From assembly GCA_964570865.1 (NCBI GenBank), contig CAZMZM010000019.1, forward strand, positions 1 through 38,734: 38,734 bases of DNA, given 5' to 3'. Below, one piece after another: positions 25,520-33,001 of this stretch. Numbering within the stretch: the first letter of the stretch is position 1; each line of letters begins with the position of its first letter. The position numbers and the translations under genes were made by a program. Under the pieces are notes generated by a model, which was not told the origin of the DNA, ran no database searches, and was given only the letters and a program-made list of their open reading frames with translations. The DNA comes from WGAL01 sp964570865 (GTDB lineage Bacteria; Bacteroidota; Ignavibacteria; Ignavibacteriales; Melioribacteraceae).

Positions 25520-25560
25520 CTAAGATTTTTAAAGTTGAATAGAAATAATGGAGAGAAAAA

Positions 25561-26067
25561 TTGAGATCTAAAAAAGTTACAATACTTGACGGATTGAAAG
25601 AAAAGGTTGTTCACATAAATAGAGTAGCTAAAGTTGTAAAAGGCGGACGCCGATTCAGCTTTAACGCTATTGTTGTTGTTGGCGATGGTAACGGACACGT
25701 TGGAGTTGGATTAGGAAAAGCAAACGAAGTAACTGATGCAATCTCAAAAGGAATCGATGACGCTAAAAAGAACGTATATAAAGTTCCTGTTATTAAAGGT
25801 ACTTTGCCTCACCAAGTAATAGGTAAATATGGTGCAGGTCGCGTACTTCTGAAACCTGCTTCGCAAGGTACCGGACTAATAGCCGGCGGCGGAGTTCGTG
25901 CAGTTTTGGAATTAGCCGGAGTGCAGGACGTTCTTACAAAATCCTTAGGTTCAAGTAATCCCCATAACCAGGTAAAAGCCACATTAAACGGATTGCTCAA
26001 CTTAGTTGATGCAAATGCGATGGCTAAGAGAAGAAATATGACAGTAACAGAATTGTTTAATTCCTAA
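25561..26067 (+). CDS. rpsE: Ribosomal protein uS5
   Basis: uS5 lies at the mRNA entry and affects decoding accuracy. The 168-residue product contains the double-stranded RNA binding-like domain with KVVKGGRRFSFNAIVVVGDG and GHVGVGLGKANEVTDAI, then LKPASQGTGLIAGGGVRAVL. The start is TTG at 25561 with GGAGAG 5-6 bases before it; an ATG at 25548 is out of frame. It is separated from rplR by a tRNA-Gln gene, which is unusual. Confidence 0.97.
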   Translation: MRSKKVTILDGLKEKVVHINRVAKVVKGGRRFSFNAIVVVGDGNGHVGVGLGKANEVTDAISKGIDDAKKNVYKVPVIKGTLPHQVIGKYGAGRVLLKPASQGTGLIAGGGVRAVLELAGVQDVLTKSLGSSNPHNQVKATLNGLLNLVDANAMAKRRNMTVTELFNS

Positions 26068-26080
26068 ACGAGGTGATTAG

Positions 26081-26278
26081 ATGGCTAAGAAATTAAAGAT
26101 TACACAAACAAAAAGTATTATCGACAGACCTAAAGATCAGAAAAGGACGATTGAAGCGTTAGGTTTAGGAAGACCGAATTACGTAACAATTAAGAATGAT
26201 ACGCCTCAGATAAGAGGAATGATAAATAAGGTTCAGCATTTGGTTAAATTTGAAGAAATTGAAGAAGATGAGGCTTAA
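26081..26278 (+). CDS. rpmD: Ribosomal protein uL30
   Basis: uL30 is a small 50S protein. The 65-residue product starts MAKKLKITQTKSIIDRPKDQ and has the hallmark RTIEALGLGRPNYVTIKNDT followed by IRGMINKVQHLVKFEE. GAGGTGAT, a nearly perfect Shine-Dalgarno sequence, precedes the ATG. Its stop abuts the rplO ATG directly, so translation is likely coupled. Confidence 0.97.
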   Translation: MAKKLKITQTKSIIDRPKDQKRTIEALGLGRPNYVTIKNDTPQIRGMINKVQHLVKFEEIEEDEA

Positions 26279-26743
26279 ATGGATATCTTAAGTAATTTGA
26301 AATACGCTAAAGGCGCGAGAAAACAGAGAAAAAAAGTTGGTCGTGGTGAAGGAACCGGTCGAGGCGGTACAGCTACACGCGGAATGAACGGAGCAGGTTC
26401 ACGATCGGGATTTAAACATCGTGCATGGTTCGAAGGCGGACAAATGCCTTTACAGCGTCGTGTGCCTAAAAGAGGTTTTAAGAACATCTTTCGTATTGAA
26501 TATCAGGCTATTAATGTAATGTCGTTACAACGCTTAGTTGATGAAAAGAAATTAGATGGCAATAAAATTGATGCTGTTGTTCTTTACAAAAACGGACTTA
26601 TTTCCAAAGCGGTTGCTCCATATAAAATTTTAGGCGACGGAGAATTAACCGCAAAGTTGGAAGTTGAAGCGCATAAATTCAGTGCAAGCGCAAAACAAAA
26701 AATTGAAGCTGCTGGTGGAACTATTAAAGAGATTGTAGATTAA
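26279..26743 (+). CDS. rplO: Ribosomal protein uL15
   Basis: uL15 is a late 50S assembly protein with a long basic N-terminal arm. The 154-residue product has GARKQRKKVGRGEGTGRGG and GFKHRAWFEGGQMPLQRRVP at the N terminus and a globular C-terminal domain ending FSASAKQKIEAAGG. The gene starts right after the rpmD stop and its own stop overlaps the secY start by one base (TAATG), so rpmD-rplO-secY are tightly coupled. Confidence 0.97.
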   Translation: MDILSNLKYAKGARKQRKKVGRGEGTGRGGTATRGMNGAGSRSGFKHRAWFEGGQMPLQRRVPKRGFKNIFRIEYQAINVMSLQRLVDEKKLDGNKIDAVVLYKNGLISKAVAPYKILGDGELTAKLEVEAHKFSASAKQKIEAAGGTIKEIVD

Positions 26744-28077
26744 TGGGAAAAATACAAGATACTTTCAGAAATATTTTTAAGATTCATGAATTAAGGCAGA
26801 GAATTCTTTTTACAATCGGTTTATTAGTGATTGTAAGAATTGGAGCACACGTAACATTGCCCGGTATAGATCACCATCTATTATCACAGGCAATGGCAAA
26901 CAAAACATCTGACAACCTGTTTGGATTGTATGATTTATTTGTTGGAGGGGCGTTCTCGAATGCCGCTATTTTTGCGCTTGGAATTATGCCTTATATTAGT
27001 TCTTCAATTATCTTCCAGTTGTTGGGAGCTGTTGTGCCCTCAATTCAGAAGTTGCAGAACGAAGGTGAAGAAGGAAGAAAAAAACTTACACAGTGGACGA
27101 GATACGGAACTGTATTAATTTCCGCATTTCAAGCTTGGGGTGTAACAATACATCTTAAAAATATAAACATTAACGGTGTATCTATTATTCCTCCGGAAGT
27201 TCAAGGAATATTTTGGACAGCAACAACTATTACGTTATTGGTTGCCGGAACAATTTTCATGATGTGGTTAGGTGAACAGATAACCGAACGCGGAATTGGA
27301 AACGGAATCTCATTGATAATTACTATCGGTATTATTGACAGATTACCTTATGCTTTGTTAGACGAGTACCGTCTGTTAGCTGCAGGACAAAGAAATCTGG
27401 TAATCGAAATTGTTATTTTCATCATGTTATTCTTTATTGTTGCCGGTATTGTTTTGGTAACCAACGGTACAAGAAGAATTCCGGTGCAATATGCCAAACG
27501 CGTGGTTGGTCGTAAAGTTTACGGCGGAGTTACACAATATATTCCTTTACGTGTTAATACTGCCGGAGTTATGCCAATTATTTTTGCACAAGCAATAATG
27601 TTTATTCCGAGTACGGTATTGTCATTTTTCCCGGATAGTGAGCTGTTGCAGAGTTTATCGGGATATTTGCAATATACATCGTTTACGTATTCGTTTGTTT
27701 ATGCAATAATGATTATCTTCTTTACATATTTTTATACGGCAATTGCATTTAACCCGCAGGATGTTGCTGAAAATATGAAGAAACAGGGAGGTTTTATTCC
27801 GGGTATAAGACCGGGAAAACAAACCTCAGAGTTCATTGATAATATTTTAACTAAGATTACGTTGCCCGGATCTATCTTTCTGGCAATTATTGCAATATTA
27901 CCTGCATTCGTATCCAGAATGGGTGTATCCGGAAGTTTCGCCAGATTCTTTGGCGGTACAAGCCTGTTAATTATTGTTCAGGTTGCTTTGGATACATTAC
28001 AACAAGTAGAATCACATTTGTTGATGAGACATTATGACGGATTTATGAAATCAGGTAAAATAAAGGGTCGTAAGTAG
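26743..28077 (+). CDS. secY: Preprotein translocase subunit SecY
   Basis: SecY forms the protein-conducting channel of the inner membrane with SecE. The 444-residue protein has about ten hydrophobic membrane segments, the plug/TM2 region NLFGLYDLFVGGAFSNAAIF, ALGIMPYISSSIIFQL in TM2b, GNGISLIITIGII in TM4/5 and the C-terminal DTLQQVESHLLMRHYDGFMK. ATG overlaps the rplO stop by one base. The length is near E. coli SecY (443). adk, which follows secY in many bacteria, is absent here; map follows directly. Confidence 0.98.
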   Translation: MGKIQDTFRNIFKIHELRQRILFTIGLLVIVRIGAHVTLPGIDHHLLSQAMANKTSDNLFGLYDLFVGGAFSNAAIFALGIMPYISSSIIFQLLGAVVPSIQKLQNEGEEGRKKLTQWTRYGTVLISAFQAWGVTIHLKNININGVSIIPPEVQGIFWTATTITLLVAGTIFMMWLGEQITERGIGNGISLIITIGIIDRLPYALLDEYRLLAAGQRNLVIEIVIFIMLFFIVAGIVLVTNGTRRIPVQYAKRVVGRKVYGGVTQYIPLRVNTAGVMPIIFAQAIMFIPSTVLSFFPDSELLQSLSGYLQYTSFTYSFVYAIMIIFFTYFYTAIAFNPQDVAENMKKQGGFIPGIRPGKQTSEFIDNILTKITLPGSIFLAIIAILPAFVSRMGVSGSFARFFGGTSLLIIVQVALDTLQQVESHLLMRHYDGFMKSGKIKGRK

Positions 28078-28085
28078 GCGCTAAA

Positions 28086-28847
28086 TTGATTATTATTAAA
28101 AGTAAAAAAGAAATTGAATTAATCAAAGAAAGCGCAAGAATTGTAGGTGAAACTTTACAGCTTTGTAAAGCTCACGTTAAGGAAGGAATTACTACTTATG
28201 AGCTGGACAAAATAGCCGAAGATTATATTAGAAGTCAGGGAGCAATTCCTGCATTCAAAGGTTATCCGTCCGGAAGCGATTTACCCTTTCCGGGGACAAT
28301 ATGTGCTTCGGTAAATGAAGAAGTTGTTCACGGGATACCGGGTGACAGAAAATTAGTTGAAGGTGACATTATTTCAATCGATACCGGAGCCATAAAAAAC
28401 GGTTATTACGGCGATGCCGCTCTAACTGTTGCTGTCGGAAAAATATCGGATGAAAAAAAAGAATTGATGGAAGTAACCGAAAATGCATTATATGTTGGTA
28501 TTGATCAAGCCAGAGTTGGAAATAGAATCGGCGATATTGGTCATGCGATTGAAGAATATGTAAACAGATACGGTTTTGGTATTGTTCGTGATTTATGCGG
28601 ACATGGGGTCGGACGCGAATTGCATGAAGACCCGCAAATAATGAATTTCGGTAAAAAAAATACCGGAGCATTAATAAAAAATGGAATGACTATCGCCATA
28701 GAGCCGATGATAAACTTAGGCACATGGCGAGTAAAAGTTAAAAACGACGGTTGGACGATTGCCAGTGCAGATGGAAAACCATCAGCTCATTTTGAGCATA
28801 CGTTGGCAATAATAGACGGAAAACCGGAAATATTGAGTAAAGTGTAA
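28086..28847 (+). CDS. map: Methionine aminopeptidase, type I
   Basis: This enzyme removes the initiator Met from new proteins after deformylation. The 253-residue product has all metal-binding and catalytic residues of the type I family: H82, D99, D110, H173, E206 and E237, in IDTGAIKNGYYGDAALT, GHGVGRELHEDP and IAIEPMI. It lacks an N-terminal zinc-finger extension. The start is TTG 8 bases after the secY stop; no ATG is available before the conserved IKSKKEIELIKESA. It is followed by infA after 4 bases. Confidence 0.97.
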   Translation: MIIIKSKKEIELIKESARIVGETLQLCKAHVKEGITTYELDKIAEDYIRSQGAIPAFKGYPSGSDLPFPGTICASVNEEVVHGIPGDRKLVEGDIISIDTGAIKNGYYGDAALTVAVGKISDEKKELMEVTENALYVGIDQARVGNRIGDIGHAIEEYVNRYGFGIVRDLCGHGVGRELHEDPQIMNFGKKNTGALIKNGMTIAIEPMINLGTWRVKVKNDGWTIASADGKPSAHFEHTLAIIDGKPEILSKV

Positions 28848-28851
28848 GAAA

Positions 28852-29070
28852 ATGGCGAAACAAGAAGCAATTAAAGTTGACGGAGTAGTAACAGAAACGC
28901 TGCCAAATGCTCATTTTAGAGTAAAACTGGATAACGGGCATGAAATTATTGCTCATGTTTCAGGTAAAATGCGAATGCATTTTATAAAGATATTAGTTGG
29001 GGACAAAGTTTCAATTGAGATGTCTCCTTATGATTTAAGTAAAGGTCGGATAACTTATAGGTATAAATGA
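28852..29070 (+). CDS. infA: Translation initiation factor IF-1
   Basis: IF-1 blocks the A site of the 30S subunit during initiation. The 72-residue protein is one OB fold, with GVVTETLPNAHFRVKLDNGH (residues 11-30), HVSGKMRMHFIKILVGDKV and the C-terminal SPYDLSKGRITYRYK. The ATG lies 4 bases after the map stop, and the TGA stop is one base before the rpmJ ATG. The map-infA-rpmJ-rpsM order is common. Confidence 0.98.
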   Translation: MAKQEAIKVDGVVTETLPNAHFRVKLDNGHEIIAHVSGKMRMHFIKILVGDKVSIEMSPYDLSKGRITYRYK

Positions 29071-29071
29071 T

Positions 29072-29185
29072 ATGAAAGTACGTGCATCAGTAAAGAAGAT
29101 TTGCGAGCATTGCAAAGTAATTAAAAGAAACGGCGTTGTAATGGTAATTTGTAAAAATCCAAAACATAAACAACGTCAAGGTTAA
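29072..29185 (+). CDS. rpmJ: Ribosomal protein bL36, zinc form
   Basis: bL36 is the smallest 50S protein. This 37-residue product starts MKVRASVKKICEHCKVIKRN and keeps the full zinc ribbon: C11, C14, C27 and H32. It contrasts with the zinc-free L33 and S14 of the same genome. ATG is one base after the infA stop (TGATATG), and rpsM follows 21 bases later with GGAGG between. Confidence 0.97.
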   Translation: MKVRASVKKICEHCKVIKRNGVVMVICKNPKHKQRQG

Positions 29186-29206
29186 AAGAAATCAGGAGGT
29201 TTTGAA

Positions 29207-29590
29207 TTGGCTCGTATAGCAGGAATTGATTTACCCAAAAACAAGAAAGCATTTGTTGGATTAACTTACATCTACGGAATTGGAAGACATGCGGCTTACG
29301 ATATTCTTGAAAAAGCTAAAGTTGATCCTGAAAAGAAAATAATGGATTTGACAGAAGAAGAAATTGCTGAAATCAGATCCGTTATGATGGATAACTATAA
29401 AGTTGAAGGTGCTCTTAGAAGTGAAGTTCAGCAGAATATTAAACGACTGATGGATATTGGAGCTTACCGTGGATTAAGACATCGTAGAGGATTGCCGGTA
29501 CGCGGACAGAGAACCAAGACTAATTCAAGAACACGTAAAGGTAGAAGAAAAACAGTAGCCGGTAAGAAAAAAGCTGCTGGTAAGAAGTAA
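29207..29590 (+). CDS. rpsM: Ribosomal protein uS13
   Basis: uS13 in the 30S head contacts the P-site tRNA and forms the B1 bridges. The 127-residue product starts ARIAGIDLPKNKKAFVGLTY after a TTG start with AGGAGG 8 bases upstream. The conserved YRGLRHRRGLPVRGQRTKTN leads to the basic tail TRKGRRKTVAGKKKAAGKK. Size and place at the head of the alpha series are normal. Confidence 0.98.
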   Translation: MARIAGIDLPKNKKAFVGLTYIYGIGRHAAYDILEKAKVDPEKKIMDLTEEEIAEIRSVMMDNYKVEGALRSEVQQNIKRLMDIGAYRGLRHRRGLPVRGQRTKTNSRTRKGRRKTVAGKKKAAGKK

Positions 29591-29613
29591 TAATTTAATC
29601 AAGGAGTTTAGAG

Positions 29614-30000
29614 TTGGCTAAAACTACGAAAAAGACGAAGAAGAAAATTCATGTTGATGCGAATGGAGTTGCTCATATAAAAGCATCTTTCAATAATGTT
29701 CTTGTTACGATTACAGATATTTATGGAAATACTATTTCTTGGTCATCCGCGGGAAAAAACGGATTTAAAGGATCAAGAAAAAACACACCATTTGCTTCAC
29801 AAGTTACCGCAGAAGATGCGGCAAAAGAAGCTTATGACCTCGGTTTAAGAAAAGTGGATGTATATGTTAAAGGTCCCGGTTCCGGACGAGAAGCTGCGAT
29901 CAGAGCATTAAATACAGCCGGATTGCAGATTATGTCTATTAGAGATATAACTCCGATTCCGCACAACGGATGCAGACCACCGAAGAAAAGAAGAGTTTAA
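29614..30000 (+). CDS. rpsK: Ribosomal protein uS11
   Basis: uS11 lies on the 30S platform near the Shine-Dalgarno helix. The 128-residue product has a Lys/Thr-rich N terminus, then GVAHIKASFNNVLVTITDIY and the C-terminal DITPIPHNGCRPPKKRRV, both diagnostic. The start is TTG with AAGGAG upstream; the N terminus (AKTTKKTKKKIHVDANG) has no earlier start in frame. Confidence 0.98.
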   Translation: MAKTTKKTKKKIHVDANGVAHIKASFNNVLVTITDIYGNTISWSSAGKNGFKGSRKNTPFASQVTAEDAAKEAYDLGLRKVDVYVKGPGSGREAAIRALNTAGLQIMSIRDITPIPHNGCRPPKKRRV

Positions 30001-30015
30001 TTAGGAGAATATTAG

Positions 30016-30642
30016 ATGGCGAGATACACTGGTCCTGTTTGTAAATTATGTAGAAGAGAAAAACAGAAACTGTTTTTAAAAGGAAGCAAATGTCATTCCG
30101 AAAAATGCCCTATGGAAGTTAAAGCTTACCCTCCGGGTGAACATGGAACAGGCAGAAGAATGAAATTTTCCGAGTACGGAATTCAGCTTCGGGAAAAACA
30201 AAAAATTAAAAGAATTTATGGCATTCTGGAAACACAATTCAGAACATATTTTGATAAAGCCAACCGCCAAAAAGGTGTTACCGGCGAAAACCTTATCAAA
30301 CTGCTTGAAAGAAGATTGGATAACGTTGTTTTCCGATTGGGATTTTCCCCGTCAAGGAAAGCTGCACGCCAGATGATTATTCACAAGCACTTTTTGGTTA
30401 ATGGAAAGGTCGTTAATATTCCTTCTTATTTATTGAAACCCGGTGATGTAGTTGCAGTTAACGAAAAAAGTAAGAAAATGGATATTATCCATGATACTCT
30501 TCGTAGAACAAAGGATAATTTATATCCATGGTTAAACGTTAATAAAGCAGAATTATCAGGCGCATTTAACGAGGTACCTGCAAGAGAGGATATCCCGTTG
30601 AACGTAAATGAACAACTTGTTGTAGAGTTGTATTCTAAGTAA
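30016..30642 (+). CDS. rpsD: Ribosomal protein uS4, zinc form
   Basis: uS4 starts 30S assembly and, in E. coli, represses the alpha operon. The 208-residue product begins MARYTGPVCKLCRREKQKLF with four cysteines (C9, C12, C26, C31) that form the zinc site of the C-plus type, absent in E. coli S4. The S4 RNA-binding domain (LERRLDNVVFRLGFSPSRKA, with ARQMIIHKHFLVNG after it) lies at about 97-160. TAGGAG lies upstream of ATG. Confidence 0.98.
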   Translation: MARYTGPVCKLCRREKQKLFLKGSKCHSEKCPMEVKAYPPGEHGTGRRMKFSEYGIQLREKQKIKRIYGILETQFRTYFDKANRQKGVTGENLIKLLERRLDNVVFRLGFSPSRKAARQMIIHKHFLVNGKVVNIPSYLLKPGDVVAVNEKSKKMDIIHDTLRRTKDNLYPWLNVNKAELSGAFNEVPAREDIPLNVNEQLVVELYSK

Positions 30643-30662
30643 GAATAATAAAGAGGAAATAG

Positions 30663-31658
30663 ATGAGTTTATCATATATAAAAATGCCGGAACATGTAAT
30701 TCTTGAAGAAGCAACAGCATCCGAAACTTTCGGAAGGTTTACGGTACAACCTTTGGAAAGAGGTTTTGGAGTTACGCTGGGAAATGCTTTCCGCAGAGTT
30801 TTGTTGTCATCATTGACCGGAGCTGCATTTACAGCTATTAAGATTGATGGTGTACTTCACGAATTCAGCACTGTTGATGGTGTGGTTGAAGATGTTACAG
30901 AAATTATACTAAATCTGAAACAAGTAAAAATGAAAGCGCAGGAAAAGAAATCAGGCAAATTCGAGGTTGTTTTTGAAGGACCTAAGGAATTAAAAGCCGG
31001 AGATTTAAATGATTTCTGCACTGATTTGGAAATACTGAATAAAGATCTTCATATTGCTACTTTAAATGAAGGTGCAAAGCTTACAATGGAATTACGTTAC
31101 GGCTTAGGCAAAGGTTACGTTCCCGGTAATGCACAGCAAATTGAAGACCAAACTATTGGTATTATTCCAATTGACTCAATTTACACGCCGATAGAAAAAG
31201 TTAACTACAAAGTTGAAAATGTTCGTATAGGCGAAAGTAACGAGTTTGAGAAATTAACATTGGAAATAACAACAGACGGATCAATGACCGCTGAAGATGC
31301 TTTATCCAATGCCGGTATCATTTTGAGAGAACATATTAACTTGTTTATTAATTTTGATATTGAACAAGAAGAAGTTGTAGAAGAACCGGAACACGATGCG
31401 GAATTTGAGTCAATCCGTAAAAAGCTTCTTACTAGTGTAGATGATTTGGAATTAAGCGTACGTTCACACAATTGCTTAAGAACAGCAAACATCAAAACAT
31501 TAGGGGAACTTGTTAGAAGACACGAAGCTGAATTGCTTAAATTCAGAAACTTCGGACGTAAATCCCTGGCGGAACTATCCGAAATAGTAAAAAATTATAA
31601 CTTGGAATTCGGAATGGACGTTGATAAATATGTTAATCCAAAATCTGATGAAAATTAA
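30663..31658 (+). CDS. rpoA: RNA polymerase alpha subunit
   Basis: Alpha dimerises to start RNA polymerase assembly and its C-terminal domain binds DNA UP elements and activators. The 331-residue product has the N-terminal dimerisation domain (about 1-230, with GFGVTLGNAFRRVLLSSLTG) and the C-terminal domain at about 255-320 (ELSVRSHNCLRTANIKTLGE, with the Arg equivalent to E. coli R265, and RNFGRKSLAELSEI). AGAGG precedes ATG. It lies between rpsD and rplQ as is usual. Confidence 0.98.
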   Translation: MSLSYIKMPEHVILEEATASETFGRFTVQPLERGFGVTLGNAFRRVLLSSLTGAAFTAIKIDGVLHEFSTVDGVVEDVTEIILNLKQVKMKAQEKKSGKFEVVFEGPKELKAGDLNDFCTDLEILNKDLHIATLNEGAKLTMELRYGLGKGYVPGNAQQIEDQTIGIIPIDSIYTPIEKVNYKVENVRIGESNEFEKLTLEITTDGSMTAEDALSNAGIILREHINLFINFDIEQEEVVEEPEHDAEFESIRKKLLTSVDDLELSVRSHNCLRTANIKTLGELVRRHEAELLKFRNFGRKSLAELSEIVKNYNLEFGMDVDKYVNPKSDEN

Positions 31659-31676
31659 GGCAATAAAGGTTAAATT

Positions 31677-32231
31677 ATGAGACATCGCGTTAAAGGTATA
31701 AAATTAAGCAGAACCGCTAGTCATAGAAGAGCTACTTTGCGTGCATTATCTACTGCTTTGATAAGACATAAAAAGATTCGGACAACAATCTCAAAAGCAA
31801 AAGCCACAAAGATGTTCGTCGAACCTTTGATTACAAAAGCTAAGAATGATACAGTTCATGCAAGAAGATTAGTTGCAAGAGAAATTCACGACAGAGCAGT
31901 TTTACAGGAGCTCTTTGGCGAAATTATTGAGAAAATCGGCGATAGAAAAGGCGGTTATACAAGAATAGTTAAATTAGGAACTCGCCCCGGAGATGGATCG
32001 GACATGGCTATTTTAGAACTGGTCGATTACAATTTAGGCGAAGATACAACTCCTAAAACTAAAACTGCGAAAGAAGAACCAAAGGTTGAAGAGACTGAAG
32101 TTGTTGAAAACAATATGGAAGTTAAAGAAGAAGAAAAAGCCGAAGCCGTAGAAGCGGAAGTAGTTACTGAAGAAGTAACCGAAGAAAAAGCTGAAGATAC
32201 AACCGAAGAAGAGAAAAAAGAAGATAAATAA
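31677..32231 (+). CDS. rplQ: Ribosomal protein bL17 with long acidic tail
   Basis: bL17 is near the tunnel exit of the 50S subunit. The 184-residue product has a normal core of about 120 residues (MRHRVKGIKLSRTASHRRAT, IRTTISKAKATKMFVEPLIT and YTRIVKLGTRPGDGSDMA), then about 60 extra residues made mostly of Glu, Lys, Val, Thr and Ala, predicted to be disordered. Such tails on L17 occur in Bacteroidota; what they do is not known to me. It is the last gene of the alpha series, followed by a strong terminator. Confidence 0.96.
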   Translation: MRHRVKGIKLSRTASHRRATLRALSTALIRHKKIRTTISKAKATKMFVEPLITKAKNDTVHARRLVAREIHDRAVLQELFGEIIEKIGDRKGGYTRIVKLGTRPGDGSDMAILELVDYNLGEDTTPKTKTAKEEPKVEETEVVENNMEVKEEEKAEAVEAEVVTEEVTEEKAEDTTEEEKKEDK

Positions 32232-32250
32232 GTTCTTTTAATTTTACATT

Positions 32251-32286
32251 AAAAAGAGTAATCGTATAACGGTTACTCTTTTTTTT
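32251..32286 (+). terminator. Terminator after rplQ
   Basis: AAAAAGAGTAATCG (32251-32264) pairs with CGGTTACTCTTTTT (32270-32283) over 14 bases with one G-T pair and a 5-base loop, ending in a run of more than eight T residues. This is a clear intrinsic terminator that closes the long ribosomal protein series. Confidence 0.88.
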
Positions 32287-32315
32287 GTGATTGAATTGTT
32301 AACAAAAATTATTCG

Positions 32316-32329
32316 CACAAGCGCTTGTG
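32316..32329 (+). promoter_or_regulatory. Palindrome resembling a LacI-family operator
   Basis: CACAAGCGCTTGTG is a perfect 14-base palindrome with the central AAGCGCTT typical of LacI/GalR/CcpA-type operators. It lies between the rplQ terminator and engB, 36 bases before the engB ATG and directly next to TGTGATAAAAT, a possible extended -10. A regulator bound there would block transcription of the engB-to-sigA gene group. The regulator is not in the window. Confidence 0.5.
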
Positions 32330-32364
32330 TGATAAAATTTTCTGTAAGGGATTAAAGTCCGCAT

Positions 32365-32946
32365 ATGAAAGCAGAGTTTTTAAAATCAGTTCACACCTTG
32401 GCTCAGTTACCAAATTCTGAGAAGCCTGAGATAATATTATGCGGACGTTCAAATGTAGGAAAATCTTCCTTTATTAATTCATTTTTTAATCGAAGAAACC
32501 TGGCTCAAACCAGCTCAACACCCGGAAAAACCCGCTCAATTAATTTTTACGACGTTGAAAATAAGTTCTATTTTGTCGATTTGCCCGGCTTCGGCTATGC
32601 GAAGATTGGGGAAAGTGAAGTTAAACGTTGGCAAAAACTAATAGAAGGTTACATATTTTCCGAGAGAGATTTTCTGGCAGCGTTTCATTTCGTTGATTCG
32701 CGCCATGGAATGACCAAGCTCGACTATCTTCTGCATGATTTCCTAATTACTCGCGAAATTCCAATTGTAATTATATTGTCGAAAGCAGATAAATTGAAGA
32801 TGAATGAAAAACGGTTGGCTAAGAAAAAAATATTGGACGAGCTGGGCGATTCGGTTGAAAAAAATAATATATTTTTATATTCGGCAACAAAAAAAATCGG
32901 TAAACACGAAGTTAAAAGATTTGTTAATTCATTGATAAAAAAATGA
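32365..32946 (+). CDS. engB: Ribosome biogenesis GTPase EngB (YsxC/YihA)
   Basis: EngB is a small GTPase needed for late assembly of the 50S subunit. The 193-residue product has G1 GRSNVGKS (27-34), G2 Thr in SSTPGKTRSINFY, G3 DLPGFGYAK (72-80) and G4 SKADK (139-143; TKxD is the common form), then the SATKKIG-like G5. The length is typical. AAGGG lies upstream with long spacing to ATG 32365. It opens a same-strand group that ends beyond the sigma factor gene and is preceded by a palindromic operator-like site. Confidence 0.96.
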   Translation: MKAEFLKSVHTLAQLPNSEKPEIILCGRSNVGKSSFINSFFNRRNLAQTSSTPGKTRSINFYDVENKFYFVDLPGFGYAKIGESEVKRWQKLIEGYIFSERDFLAAFHFVDSRHGMTKLDYLLHDFLITREIPIVIILSKADKLKMNEKRLAKKKILDELGDSVEKNNIFLYSATKKIGKHEVKRFVNSLIKK

Positions 32947-33001
32947 ATTTTATCAAAACTTTTATTATACTGAAAGTTTAAAAATAAGTAATTTAGCCTA
33001 A

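Noticed and set aside
25444..25698. 84-codon frame on the minus strand across the rplR-rpsE gap
   Set aside because: It is the complement of tRNA-Gln and the rpsE 5' end; the tRNA fold is clear.
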